Below, in pieces: positions 33,898 through 42,935 of a stretch of DNA of 63,028 nt. Source of the DNA: Burkholderiales bacterium. GTDB lineage: Bacteria; Pseudomonadota; Gammaproteobacteria; Burkholderiales; Burkholderiaceae_E. Under the pieces are notes generated by a model. That model worked only from the letters and a program-made list of their open reading frames with translations. It was not told the origin of the DNA and did not search any database. The stretch covers positions 1 to 63,028 of the forward strand of contig CANKWX010000014.1 in the NCBI GenBank assembly GCA_947487165.1, read 5' to 3'. The number at the start of each line of letters is the position of its first letter. The stretch's first letter is position 1. The translations under genes were made by a program, and so were the position numbers.

Positions 33898-35214
33898 ATG
33901 ATGAAGCCCGACACCCCACCCGTACCCGGGTCTGCACAAGGCGGACCTGCCGCAATTGCACCGGCGATTCCTGCATCGGCCTTGTCAGGCCTGAAGGTCA
34001 TTGAACTCGGGCAGCTGATTGCCGGGCCGTTTGCCGCCAAGACGCTCGCCGACTTCGGCGCCGACGTGATCAAGATCGAGCCGCCGGGCGCCGGCGATCC
34101 GCTGCGGGTCTGGCGCATGCTCAAGGACGGCACCTCGGTCTGGTGGCAGGTGCAGTCTCGCAACAAGCGCAGCCTCGCCCTCGACCTGCGCATGCCCGAG
34201 GCGCAAGACATCGTCAGGCAACTGGCAAGTGATGCCGATGTGCTGATCGAAAACTTCCGGCCCGGGGCAATGGAGTCCTGGGGGCTGGGGCCTGACATCC
34301 TGCGTGCCCTCAATCCGCGGCTGATCATGCTGCGCATCAGCGGCTACGGCCAGACCGGACCCTATCGCGACAAGCCGGGATTCGGCGTGGTGGCCGAAGC
34401 CATGGGCGGGCTGCGCCATCTCACCGGCGAACCCGGCCAGGTGCCGGTGCGGGTTGGTGTGAGCATCGGCGATACCCTGGCCGCGCTGCACGGGGTCATC
34501 GGCATCCTGATTGCGCTGGCGAACCGGCAGCGCACCGGTCAGGGCCAGGTGATCGACGTCGCGCTCTTCGAGGCGGTCTTCAACTGCATGGAAAGCCTGC
34601 TGCCCGAATACAGTGCTTTCGGCGCGGTGCGCGGGCCGGCCGGCAGCGCCATGCCGGGCATCGCGCCCACCAATGCCTACCCCTGCCTGGGCGACGGCAA
34701 CACCCCGGCCTTCGTGCTGGTGGCCGGCAACGGCGACAGCATCTTTCGACGGCTGATGATCGCGATCGGCCGACCCGACCTGGCGGGCGACCCAGGCCTG
34801 GCCGACAACGCCGGACGCGTCGCGCGCGTGGCCGAACTCGATGCCGCGATTGCGCAGTTCACCCGAAGCCGAAGCGTCGATGAGGTGCTGGCGGTGCTGG
34901 ACGCCGCCTCGGTGCCGGCCGGACGGGTCTACAGCGTGGCCGATATCGCCGCCGATCCGCACTATCGCGCCCGCGGCGCGATCGAACAGATCGTCATGGA
35001 CGACGGCAGCCCGCTTGAGGTACCCGGCTTCATCCCCAAGCTGTCGGACACGCCCGGCAGCCACCGGCGCAACGCACCCGCCATCGGCCAGGACACCCGC
35101 CCGATCCTGCGCGAGGTCGGCCTGAGCGAAGACCAGATCGACGAACTCGCCCGACGCGGCGTGATCGCCACACCCTCCCTGCCACCCGGGCCAAGCGCCC
35201 CCGACAAATCATGA
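33898..35214 (+). CDS. Family III CoA-transferase (CaiB/BaiF), third copy
   Basis: 438 residues, ATG at 33898 or the adjacent one at 33901. Motifs KVIELGQLIAGPFAAKTL, ADVIKIEPPGAGDP, RISGYGQTGPYRDKPGFG and the catalytic-Asp region VGVSIGDTLAALHG are intact. The stop overlaps the VOC gene (ATGA), and the VOC gene overlaps the acyl-CoA synthetase, so the three form a tight operon for activation of some organic acid. Confidence 0.92.
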   Translation: MMKPDTPPVPGSAQGGPAAIAPAIPASALSGLKVIELGQLIAGPFAAKTLADFGADVIKIEPPGAGDPLRVWRMLKDGTSVWWQVQSRNKRSLALDLRMPEAQDIVRQLASDADVLIENFRPGAMESWGLGPDILRALNPRLIMLRISGYGQTGPYRDKPGFGVVAEAMGGLRHLTGEPGQVPVRVGVSIGDTLAALHGVIGILIALANRQRTGQGQVIDVALFEAVFNCMESLLPEYSAFGAVRGPAGSAMPGIAPTNAYPCLGDGNTPAFVLVAGNGDSIFRRLMIAIGRPDLAGDPGLADNAGRVARVAELDAAIAQFTRSRSVDEVLAVLDAASVPAGRVYSVADIAADPHYRARGAIEQIVMDDGSPLEVPGFIPKLSDTPGSHRRNAPAIGQDTRPILREVGLSEDQIDELARRGVIATPSLPPGPSAPDKS

Positions 35215-35600
35215 TCGACCATCTCGACCATCTGGTGCTGACCACCATCGACGAAGCCGCCTGCATCCATTTCTACACCAATGTGATGGGCATGCGACAC
35301 GATCGCTTCGAGGCCGCCGACGGCATCGTTCGCCAGGCTTTTCATTTCGGCAACCAGAAGATCAATCTGCATATCCGAGGCCGAGAGTTCTCGCCAAGAG
35401 CGCATCTGCCGGTGCCGGGTGCGCTCGACTTGTGCTTCATCGCCTCGGTGCCGCTGGCGCAGGTGATTGCCAATCTGGCCGCGCATGCCTGGCCGATCAT
35501 CGAAGGCCCGGTGATGCGCACCGGTGCCACCGGCATGATCCGCTCGGTCTATCTGCGTGACCCCGACCTCAACCTGATCGAGATCTCGGAGCCGGCATGA
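35211..35600 (+). CDS. VOC (glyoxalase/dioxygenase) superfamily protein
   Basis: 129 residues, one VOC module pair. LDHLVLTTIDEAACIHFYTNVMG opens it; the metal-ligand candidates His5 (DHL), a Lys/Asn-rich INLHIRG, and the C-terminal DPDLNLIEI with Glu are typical. Members include glyoxalase I, epimerases and dioxygenases; which reaction is done here is not readable. Translationally coupled on both sides. Confidence 0.88.
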   Translation: MIDHLDHLVLTTIDEAACIHFYTNVMGMRHDRFEAADGIVRQAFHFGNQKINLHIRGREFSPRAHLPVPGALDLCFIASVPLAQVIANLAAHAWPIIEGPVMRTGATGMIRSVYLRDPDLNLIEISEPA

Positions 35601-37171
35601 GCGTGACACCCGAACTGAATGAAGGCTGCACGATGGGCGATCTGCTCATCCGCGCGATTCAGCGCGGCGGCGATCGTACGGTCTTCGTGCTCGACGATGA
35701 GCAGATCAGCTATCGCGAGTTTGGCCACCGGCTGAGCCGCTTCATCCAGGCGCTCAAAGCCCGCGGGCTCAAAGCGGGCGATGCGGTGGCTGCGGTCTCG
35801 TCGAACCGCCCGGAGGCCTTCATGGTCACCGCCGCTGCGTTCCTGATGGGCATGCGCGTGACCTGGATGCATCCGCTCGCCTCCGAGGACGACCATGCCT
35901 ATCTGCTCGAGGATTCGGGCGTCCAGACCCTCTTTGTCGATCCGATCGCCTTTGCCGCGCGCGGCGCTGCCCTGAAAGCACGCGTGCCCGGCCTGCAGCA
36001 GGTTTTTGGTCTGGGCCCCGGGACCGACGACGAGGACATCCTCGCCACAAGCCAGGCCTTCACACCGCAAGCGCTGGTCTCCCATGCGCAAGCTGACGAT
36101 CTGTGCGTCCTGATCTACACCGGCGGCACGACCGGCCGCCCCAAGGGCGTGATGCACACCCATCGCGTGCAGGTCACGATGGTGATGACCGAGCTCGCTG
36201 AATGGGACTGGCCGAAAGATGTGCGCTTCCTGGCGATGACACCGATTACGCATGCCGCCGGCGCAATGATCGTGGCGGTGATGATGCGATCGGGCCTGTT
36301 CGTCATGAGCAAATCCTTCGATGCGCAGCGCTTTTTCGATATCGTCGAGGAGCACCGCATCACGACCACATTCCTGGTGCCGACCATGATCTATGTGCTG
36401 CTCGATCATCCGGCGATCGCAAGCGCCGACCTCTCGAGCCTGCAAACCATCATCTATGGCGCCTCGCCGATGTCGCCATCGCGCCTTGTCGAGGGCATCA
36501 AGCGCTTCGGGCCGGTCTTCATGCAGCTCTATGGCCAATCAGAGGCACCCAATTGCGTGACGGTGCTGCGTCGCATCGACCACGACCCCGAACACCATCC
36601 GCAACGACTGGCCTCCTGCGGCGCGCCGATCGGCAACCTGCAGGTGAAACTGCTCGATGACGACGGCAATGAGGTGGCCGATGGCGAGGTTGGTGAAATC
36701 TGCTGTCGCGGCCCGCTGGTGATGGCCGGCTACTGGAACAAGCCGCAGGAGACGGCCAAAGCGCTTCGCCACGGCTGGCTCTATACCGGCGACCTCGCGC
36801 GTCGCGATGCCGACGGGTTTTTCTATATCGTCGATCGCAGCAAGGACATGATCATCACCGGCGGATTCAACGTCTTTCCGCGCGAAATCGAGGATGTGCT
36901 CACGCGGCATCCGGCGGTTGCGGCCGCCGCCGTCATCGGCGTGCCCGACGACAAATGGGGCGAGGCGGTCAAGGCGGTCGTCGTGCTCAAGGCAGGTGCC
37001 AGCGTCGCGGCCGAAGCACTGATCGCAATGGTCCGCGATGCCAAAGGCGCGGTGCATGCGCCGAAGTCGGTCGATTTCGCCGACAGCCTTCCGGTGACCG
37101 GTCTGGGCAAACCCGACAAGAAAGCGCTGCGGGCAAACTACTGGGGCGCGACCACCCGGGCGGTGAACTGA
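35597..37171 (+). CDS. AMP-binding acyl-CoA synthetase
   Basis: 524-residue ANL-superfamily adenylating enzyme. P-loop YTGGTTGRPKG, the A5-type LYGQSE, YTGDLARRD and KDMIITGGFNVFPREIED are all present, and the C-terminal TGLGKPDKKALR has the catalytic Lys. It converts a carboxylic acid to its CoA thioester via an acyl-adenylate. As the last gene of the CaiB-VOC-synthetase operon it provides a second route to CoA activation. Which acid is used is unknown. Confidence 0.93.
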   Translation: MSVTPELNEGCTMGDLLIRAIQRGGDRTVFVLDDEQISYREFGHRLSRFIQALKARGLKAGDAVAAVSSNRPEAFMVTAAAFLMGMRVTWMHPLASEDDHAYLLEDSGVQTLFVDPIAFAARGAALKARVPGLQQVFGLGPGTDDEDILATSQAFTPQALVSHAQADDLCVLIYTGGTTGRPKGVMHTHRVQVTMVMTELAEWDWPKDVRFLAMTPITHAAGAMIVAVMMRSGLFVMSKSFDAQRFFDIVEEHRITTTFLVPTMIYVLLDHPAIASADLSSLQTIIYGASPMSPSRLVEGIKRFGPVFMQLYGQSEAPNCVTVLRRIDHDPEHHPQRLASCGAPIGNLQVKLLDDDGNEVADGEVGEICCRGPLVMAGYWNKPQETAKALRHGWLYTGDLARRDADGFFYIVDRSKDMIITGGFNVFPREIEDVLTRHPAVAAAAVIGVPDDKWGEAVKAVVVLKAGASVAAEALIAMVRDAKGAVHAPKSVDFADSLPVTGLGKPDKKALRANYWGATTRAVN

Positions 37172-37174
37172 GGG

Positions 37175-37222
37175 CTCAGCTTCGTTCTCAGTGGCGTCCT
37201 CAGCTGCGTCCTCAGCGGCGTC
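37175..37222. repeat. Four tandem copies of a 12-bp unit between convergent genes
   Basis: Units CTCAGCTTCGTT, CTCAGTGGCGTC, CTCAGCTGCGTC and CTCAGCGGCGTC are contiguous. Read on the minus strand in the MFS gene's frame they give TGA at 37212, 37200, 37188 and 37176, that is, the true stop plus three more in-frame stops 12 bases apart. Same layout as 22374-22412 but a different sequence. Confidence 0.88.
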
Positions 37223-38390
37223 TGTAACTCTCTGGCGCGTAGCGCCCGAAAGCCAGCGCATTCACTGAGATCGCCACCGCGCAGAAAATCAGCGCGGCGT
37301 CGGCACCCTGCAGGTCGCACAGCAAGCCAAGGCCGATCGGGCCCACCACATAGCCGGCATCCGACAGCGCCCGATAGATGCTCATGGCGGTGGCGTTCAT
37401 CCCGGGTGGCGCATTGTCGGCGGCATAGGCAGAAGGCGCCGCCCCGGTGACTGCCGAGGCGATCCCCCAGACCACGCAGGCCACCAGGAAACTCGGATAG
37501 GCGGTGGCATACCAGAAGCCGAAGAAAGACACGCCTGTGAGAACACCGGCATAGACGATCAGCGGCTTGCGCCCGAAGCGGTCGGCCACCATGCCGGCCG
37601 GATAGGTCGCCGCAAGACCGAAGAGGCTGCCGAGTGCAAAACCGCTGCCGATCTGCCCGGCGCTCAGCCCCATGCCGCCCGAGGCCACCAGCGGCACAAC
37701 ATTGAAAAGGCCGCCGGTGCGCACCGTGGCATGGGTGAATCCCATCAGGCAGACCAGCATGAAGCCGGTCTTGCCGAACATCACCGACATCTGCTCCTTC
37801 AGGGGCAAGGCAATCGGTCGCAGTGCCGTACCGTCGCGATGCGCGGCGAAATCACGCGTCTCAGGCACCGCAAACCAGGCAATCACGCCGACCAGCGCGG
37901 CCGCCGCGGCATTGGCCAGAAAGGGCATCGCCAGACCATAGTGTTCGGCCAGCAGACCGCCCGGATAGGGCCCTACGCCGACCGCAAACAGGAAGCACCC
38001 CTGATAGATCGCCATCATGCGACCGCGCCGCTCGGGCGTGCTGATATCGGCCAACACGACCACCCCGACGGTCAGCACGATGCCGCCGCCCAGACCGGCG
38101 ATGAAGCGAGCCAGCATGAACTCGGTGAAGGTGCCGCTGTAGCCCGACCAGAAATTGCCGAGCACACCCACCACACCGCCCAAGGCCAGCGCCGGGCGCC
38201 GCCCGACCCGATCGGCCATCTGCCCGGCCGGCACTGCCGACAGAAAACGCGCGGCACCGAACACCGCGATCGTGGCCCCGATCGCCGAAATCGAGACATC
38301 GAAAGACTTGGCGTAAAGCGGCAGCACCGGCACCACCGCACCAAACCCGAACTGATTGAAGAAAATGATCGCGCACATCCAAAAGAGCAC
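37212..38390 (-). CDS. Major facilitator superfamily transporter
   Basis: 392 residues from a GTG four bases after an AAGAAGG sequence; the open frame runs on into the dehydrogenase gene. Twelve membrane helices are visible. MFS motif A appears as GQMADRVGRRPAL and again in the second half as GMVADRFGRKPLI. Likely exports or imports a small organic solute of the neighbouring catabolic genes. Follows the iron alcohol dehydrogenase and M81 peptidase in the same direction. An ATG at 38378 is an alternative start. Confidence 0.85.
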   Translation of the reverse strand: MLFWMCAIIFFNQFGFGAVVPVLPLYAKSFDVSISAIGATIAVFGAARFLSAVPAGQMADRVGRRPALALGGVVGVLGNFWSGYSGTFTEFMLARFIAGLGGGIVLTVGVVVLADISTPERRGRMMAIYQGCFLFAVGVGPYPGGLLAEHYGLAMPFLANAAAAALVGVIAWFAVPETRDFAAHRDGTALRPIALPLKEQMSVMFGKTGFMLVCLMGFTHATVRTGGLFNVVPLVASGGMGLSAGQIGSGFALGSLFGLAATYPAGMVADRFGRKPLIVYAGVLTGVSFFGFWYATAYPSFLVACVVWGIASAVTGAAPSAYAADNAPPGMNATAMSIYRALSDAGYVVGPIGLGLLCDLQGADAALIFCAVAISVNALAFGRYAPESYRRR

Positions 38391-38416
38391 GCGACCTTCT
38401 TTCGGACGCTGCCCGC

Positions 38417-39583
38417 TCAGAACGCCGCCTCGAGCAGACCGATGACATCCTGCGGTGAGGTGATCGGCCGCGGATTGCTGCGCACCCACATGTTTTCCAT
38501 CGCACCGCGTGCAATCGCCTCGAACTGATCGCGGGTAACGCCCTGATCGCGCAGGCGGGTCGGCATGCCAAGCGAGGCGATCAGCGCTGCGACCGCACCG
38601 GCGGCATCGCCGTCGGCCGCCCCCATCGCCTGCGCGATGCGCGCCTGCTGAGCGCCGGTGTGTGACCGGTTAAAGCGCATCACATGCGGCAGCATGATGC
38701 AGGAGGTGTAGCCGTGGCTGATGCCGGTGACTGCGCCCAGACTGTGGCCGATGCCGTGACTTGCGCCATAAGGCACACGCATGATCCCGAAGCCCGCCAT
38801 CCAGGCGGCTTGCAGGCACTGCAGCCTGGCATCGAGATCATCGGGCTGCGCGCTCAGTACTGGCAGCGCTGCGCCAAAGAGATGCAGCGCCTGCAGCGAG
38901 GTGGCATCGATCAGCGGCGAAGGCGTCACCGAGCACAGGCCTTCGACCGCATGGTCGATGCCGCGCACTGCGGTGGACAGCCACAACCACGAAGGGGTAT
39001 GCAGCGTGATCGCCGGATCGAGCATCACACTGGCCGCACCGATGAACCTGGCCGAATAGGCATCCTTCACCTTTCTGACCGGATCGGTGCACCCACCCAG
39101 GTCCGAGAACTCGGCAGCACCCAGGGTCGTACTCACCACGATCTGGCGGCACGGCGGGGCCTTGACCGCAGGGACATGGCGCGATCCGTCGGGATTGACC
39201 TTCAGGCGCCAGTCGTCCAGCCCCTCGACCGTGCGCACATCATGAGCGAGCGCGATCAGCATGACCTTGACGGTGTCGATCGCGGTGCCTCCCCCCACGG
39301 TGACCACCAGGTCAGGCGATACCGCACGGGCGGCGTCTGCAGCGGCGATCACGCTGGCGCGCGGTGTGTGCTCGACGCACTCGTCGAAGGTGCCGACATG
39401 GCGCGCGCCAAGCGCGGCCGCAATGCCTGCAACCGCATCGGTCGTGCGGTTGAGCGTTCGCGAGGTGACGATGAATACCCGCTTCGCACCGCGGCGATCG
39501 GCGTCTTCGACCACCGCCTGCGCGGCCGGTTTGCCCCAGATGACCCGATCCTGGGCCAGAAACTCATGACTGCCAGCCTGCAT
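38417..39583 (-). CDS. Iron-containing alcohol dehydrogenase / maleylacetate reductase-type enzyme
   Basis: 388 residues. NAD-binding part with VTVGGGTAIDTVKV; metal-binding His residues in RGIDHAVEG and GASHGIGHSLG and Asp in MLDPAIT. The family includes maleylacetate reductases that close chlorinated-aromatic and resorcinol pathways, and lactaldehyde-type dehydrogenases. The sequence STTLGAAEFS resembles maleylacetate reductases somewhat more than classical alcohol dehydrogenases, but this is a judgement by eye. Followed by the MFS gene 27 bases on. Confidence 0.85.
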   Translation of the reverse strand: MQAGSHEFLAQDRVIWGKPAAQAVVEDADRRGAKRVFIVTSRTLNRTTDAVAGIAAALGARHVGTFDECVEHTPRASVIAAADAARAVSPDLVVTVGGGTAIDTVKVMLIALAHDVRTVEGLDDWRLKVNPDGSRHVPAVKAPPCRQIVVSTTLGAAEFSDLGGCTDPVRKVKDAYSARFIGAASVMLDPAITLHTPSWLWLSTAVRGIDHAVEGLCSVTPSPLIDATSLQALHLFGAALPVLSAQPDDLDARLQCLQAAWMAGFGIMRVPYGASHGIGHSLGAVTGISHGYTSCIMLPHVMRFNRSHTGAQQARIAQAMGAADGDAAGAVAALIASLGMPTRLRDQGVTRDQFEAIARGAMENMWVRSNPRPITSPQDVIGLLEAAF

Positions 39584-39606
39584 GCGGGCCTCCCTTGTCG
39601 GCTATG

Positions 39607-41139
39607 TCAGATCTGATCGAGCGGAAAGACCGGCCGCCTGACCCGCTCGAATTTCAGCAGCGAATAGTCGGACGTCGTGACCCCCGGGCTCGCACATTCG
39701 ACGACTTCGCTCGCCAGACTGCCCAGACCGGCGCGCCAGTGCACCCGACTCTTGATGACCACGAAACGCTTGCGAAGCGGGTCGATGCCTACCGAATGGA
39801 AACACTCCAGATCGAAAGGCTCCTGATAGAGCGACATCAGCACCACTTCAACGCCGCCGGTCTCGATCACCACAGTCGGCCCGTTGCTGGCCAGCCCGCC
39901 CGCACCCATCGGGCCGCGCAGGCGATAGCTGCCATCGGTGATGCGACGCACCCGCCCGGTGATCGTGAGTGGCGTGGCGGGCGCTCCGATCGAGGGCATC
40001 GCCGCCCTGCCGCCGACCGACAGGGTCACTTCGGCGCCCACACCGGCCGCGATGGCCTCACGCACGCTCTGAGGGTCATGGATCGCATAAAAGACCACAT
40101 CCTGCAGGCCTTGCCGAAGGACCTCGGCCAGCACCGCTGTGGTGTCCATCGTGCCGCCCGAGGCGACGTTATCGCAGTGATCGAGCATCACGATCGGGCC
40201 GGGCCGCGGGCCTGCAGGCGCATCGGCGATTGCCTTGTCGCGAGCCACCCCGAGCGTCTTTGCACGCGCCACAGAATCGGCCAGCGGATCGCTGCGATAA
40301 ACGAAAGCCTCACGCGCGGCCCAGGCCTGCTCAAGCAGCGCATCGCGCATCGACTCGGCCTTTTCAGGTGACGCATCGGTGCAGACCACCACCGACAAAC
40401 CGGCCTCTCGAATGTCGGCATGCGGAAAGCCCACAAAGACCGAGCAGGCCAGCGCACGGCCGCTGGTCTCATTGTCGAGGCAGGCCGCCTGCAACGCGCG
40501 GTTGGGCTCGGCATGGGTGCCCTGACGCATCACATGGGGCAGCATCGGGCGATTGGCCCAGCGCATCACCGGCTTGACCTCTCCCCGGATTGCGCGCACC
40601 AGCACTGTGGCTGCGCGCAGGCCTGCGGCATGGACGTCGATATGCGGATAGGTGTGATAGCCGGCAATCACGGTGGCGTGCCGCACGATGTCGTCATAGA
40701 TGTTGGCATGCATGTCGAGGGCGACGCCGATCGGCGTCGTCGCATCGATCGCGCGGATGCGCCGCAGCAGTTCGCCCTCACCGTCTTCATGCGAGCGGGT
40801 GACCATCGCGCCATGCAGATCGAGCAGGATGCCGTCCCAGCCGCCCTGGCGAACCGCGGCGAGAATGGGTGCCACGATCTGCTCATAGGCGTCATCTTCA
40901 ACCGGCCCGCTGGGGTTGGCATCGCCCGCGACCGCAACCTGCAACTCGGCACCCACGGCCTGTGCATGCTCGATGAAACCGGCCAGGGCGCTGCCGGTGC
41001 CGCGATGCGCCGCAATGGCCGCATCGCCCACCAGCATCGCGGTGCGATAGCCGAAGAATCGCTCGATGGGCGTGGGCACTGGCGAAAAGGTATTGGTCTC
41101 GTGCTTGAACATTGCAGCAAGCAGGCGCAAGGGACGCAT
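39607..41139 (-). CDS. M81 family metallopeptidase (MlrC-like)
   Basis: 510 residues. N-terminal FKHETNTFSPVPT and the metal-binding stretch LDLHGAMVT, ALDMHANIY and GYHTYPHID are diagnostic for M81 (MlrC, microcystinase C). Despite the name, many homologues occur with carboxylate transport genes and may act on amino-acid derivatives or small amides. First gene of the M81-dehydrogenase-MFS run; divergent from glutathione peroxidase. The natural substrate is not known. Confidence 0.88.
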   Translation of the reverse strand: MRPLRLLAAMFKHETNTFSPVPTPIERFFGYRTAMLVGDAAIAAHRGTGSALAGFIEHAQAVGAELQVAVAGDANPSGPVEDDAYEQIVAPILAAVRQGGWDGILLDLHGAMVTRSHEDGEGELLRRIRAIDATTPIGVALDMHANIYDDIVRHATVIAGYHTYPHIDVHAAGLRAATVLVRAIRGEVKPVMRWANRPMLPHVMRQGTHAEPNRALQAACLDNETSGRALACSVFVGFPHADIREAGLSVVVCTDASPEKAESMRDALLEQAWAAREAFVYRSDPLADSVARAKTLGVARDKAIADAPAGPRPGPIVMLDHCDNVASGGTMDTTAVLAEVLRQGLQDVVFYAIHDPQSVREAIAAGVGAEVTLSVGGRAAMPSIGAPATPLTITGRVRRITDGSYRLRGPMGAGGLASNGPTVVIETGGVEVVLMSLYQEPFDLECFHSVGIDPLRKRFVVIKSRVHWRAGLGSLASEVVECASPGVTTSDYSLLKFERVRRPVFPLDQI

Positions 41140-41264
41140 GAAACGCTTCTCCAGAAGGGAACTGATCGCTCCAGTCTAGCCGATCGATAGGTCGAAGCAG
41201 CAGCGTGGATTACCATTCGAGGGCTAGCCCCCGCTCGAACACGCCTTACCTCCAGGAGCCACCA

Positions 41265-41759
41265 ATGACCACCAACGCCCAAAGTGCATGGGACTTCGAC
41301 GCCCTGACCCTCGACGGTGCGCCCGCACCGCTGTCCGCCTACAAAGGCAAAGTCGCCCTGATTGTGAACACCGCCAGCCAGTGCGGCCTGACCCCGCAGT
41401 ACAAGGGCCTGCAGGAACTCTATGAGCAATACAAGGACCGCGGATTCGTGGTGCTGGGCTTTCCGAGCAACCAGTTCGGTGCGCAGGAACCCGGCACCAA
41501 CAAGGAAATCGCGACCTTCTGCGAAACCAGCTTCGGTGTGACCTTCCCGATGTTCGCCAAGATCGACGTCAATGGCGACTCGGCGCACCCGCTCTACAAA
41601 TGGCTGAAGGCCGAAAAGCCGGGCTTGCTCGGACTCGAGTCGATCAAATGGAATTTTTCGAAATTCCTGATCGGCCGTGACGGCCAGATCGTCGAGCGCT
41701 ATGCCCCGACCACGACGCCCGAGTCGGTCGCCGCAGACATCGAAAAACTGCTTGGTTAA
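41265..41759 (+). CDS. Glutathione peroxidase-family thiol peroxidase
   Basis: 164 residues. Peroxidatic Cys40 in NTASQCGLTPQY, catalytic Gln in FPSNQFGAQEPG, and the Trp-Asn pair in IKWNFSKF form the Gpx tetrad. Bacterial members usually use thioredoxin. The start at 41265 has AGGAG upstream; the 20 preceding codons of open frame are not coding. A second Cys in ATFCETSFG could be the resolving cysteine. Confidence 0.95.
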   Translation: MTTNAQSAWDFDALTLDGAPAPLSAYKGKVALIVNTASQCGLTPQYKGLQELYEQYKDRGFVVLGFPSNQFGAQEPGTNKEIATFCETSFGVTFPMFAKIDVNGDSAHPLYKWLKAEKPGLLGLESIKWNFSKFLIGRDGQIVERYAPTTTPESVAADIEKLLG

Positions 41760-41807
41760 AAGACGCTGATCCGCCGGTCTCGAGTTTCCCCGCATCGCAC
41801 AGTTGCC

Positions 41808-42935
41808 ATGAATGCGCCGATCGAATTCTGTCGGATCGATTCCGGCAACGGCGCAACCGTGCTGACACTGCTGGGCCGCTGGCAGATCGCTCAGGCCGAC
41901 CAGATCGCGATTGCGATGAGCATGCTTGGCAAGACGCTGGGCGAGGTCCGGACCATCGACGGCAAGGGGCTCGGTGCGATGGATACCGCCGGCGCGCTGG
42001 TCCTGCTGTCGCGGCTGCGCACCGCGGGCATCGACCCGGGAACGATTTCGCTGGCCAACTTCGATCCCAGTCACACCCGCATCGTCGAGGTGGTGAGGTC
42101 CCGCTTGCCGAGCGCGGGCCCGATCCAGGCCGGCAAGGCCTATGGTCTGGCCAACCGGACCGGGCAGATCGCCAGCAAGCTGGGCATGACTTTGCTCGGC
42201 CATGTCGACTTCCTGGGTCGAGTTGTTTTTGAGCTCACCCGTGCACTGCGTCAGCCCGGTCTGCTGCGCCCGCGCGAGTTCATGGCGCAACTCGGACAGA
42301 CCGGCGTCACCGCCATCCCGGTCGTCGCGCTGGTCACCTTTCTGATCGGCGTGGTGTTTGCCTATCTGCTGGGTCTGCAGGCAGAGCAGTACGGCGCCAA
42401 TGTCTTCGTCGTTGATGGCACCGCACTGGGGATGACACGCGAATTCGCGCCGATCATCGTGGCAGTGATTGTCGCCGGCCGGTCAGGCGCAGCGTTCACT
42501 GCACAACTCGGCACCATGAAGCTCACCGAAGAGATCGACGCGATCCGCACGCTCGGGCTGTCAGCCGATCAGGTGCTGGTGCTGCCCCGCATTGCTGCGT
42601 TGATGGTCACCCTGCCGCTGCTGGTCTTTATTGGTGATGTGGCGGGACTGCTCGGCGCGATGGTCATCGGACAGACGATGCTCGACATCACGCCCCATAC
42701 TTTCCTGGACCGGCTGCACACCGCGCTGGATCCCAAGCATGTGGTGATCGGGCTGTGCAAGGCCCCTTTCTTTGCACTGTTGATCGGGATCATCGGCTGC
42801 CGGATGGGCATCAGCGTTGAGCGCGATACCCGATCGATCGGCATCAACACCACCTCGACCGTGGTGCAGAGCATCGTCTCGGTGATCATTCTTGATGCGA
42901 TCTTCGCGGTCATTTTCCAGAAGCTCGGATGGTGA
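41808..42935 (+). CDS. STAS-MlaE fusion: lipid ABC transporter permease
   Basis: 375 residues. The N-terminal ~110 form a STAS-like domain (as in separate MlaB) with GKGLGAMDTAGALVLL, and the C-terminal ~260 the MlaE/YrbE permease with GVTAIPVVALVTFLIG and FAPIIVAVIVAGRSGAA. In E. coli MlaB and MlaE are separate; here they are one protein. The permease moves phospholipids between the inner membrane and the MCE protein. The stop overlaps the MlaF start. Confidence 0.93.
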   Translation: MNAPIEFCRIDSGNGATVLTLLGRWQIAQADQIAIAMSMLGKTLGEVRTIDGKGLGAMDTAGALVLLSRLRTAGIDPGTISLANFDPSHTRIVEVVRSRLPSAGPIQAGKAYGLANRTGQIASKLGMTLLGHVDFLGRVVFELTRALRQPGLLRPREFMAQLGQTGVTAIPVVALVTFLIGVVFAYLLGLQAEQYGANVFVVDGTALGMTREFAPIIVAVIVAGRSGAAFTAQLGTMKLTEEIDAIRTLGLSADQVLVLPRIAALMVTLPLLVFIGDVAGLLGAMVIGQTMLDITPHTFLDRLHTALDPKHVVIGLCKAPFFALLIGIIGCRMGISVERDTRSIGINTTSTVVQSIVSVIILDAIFAVIFQKLGW

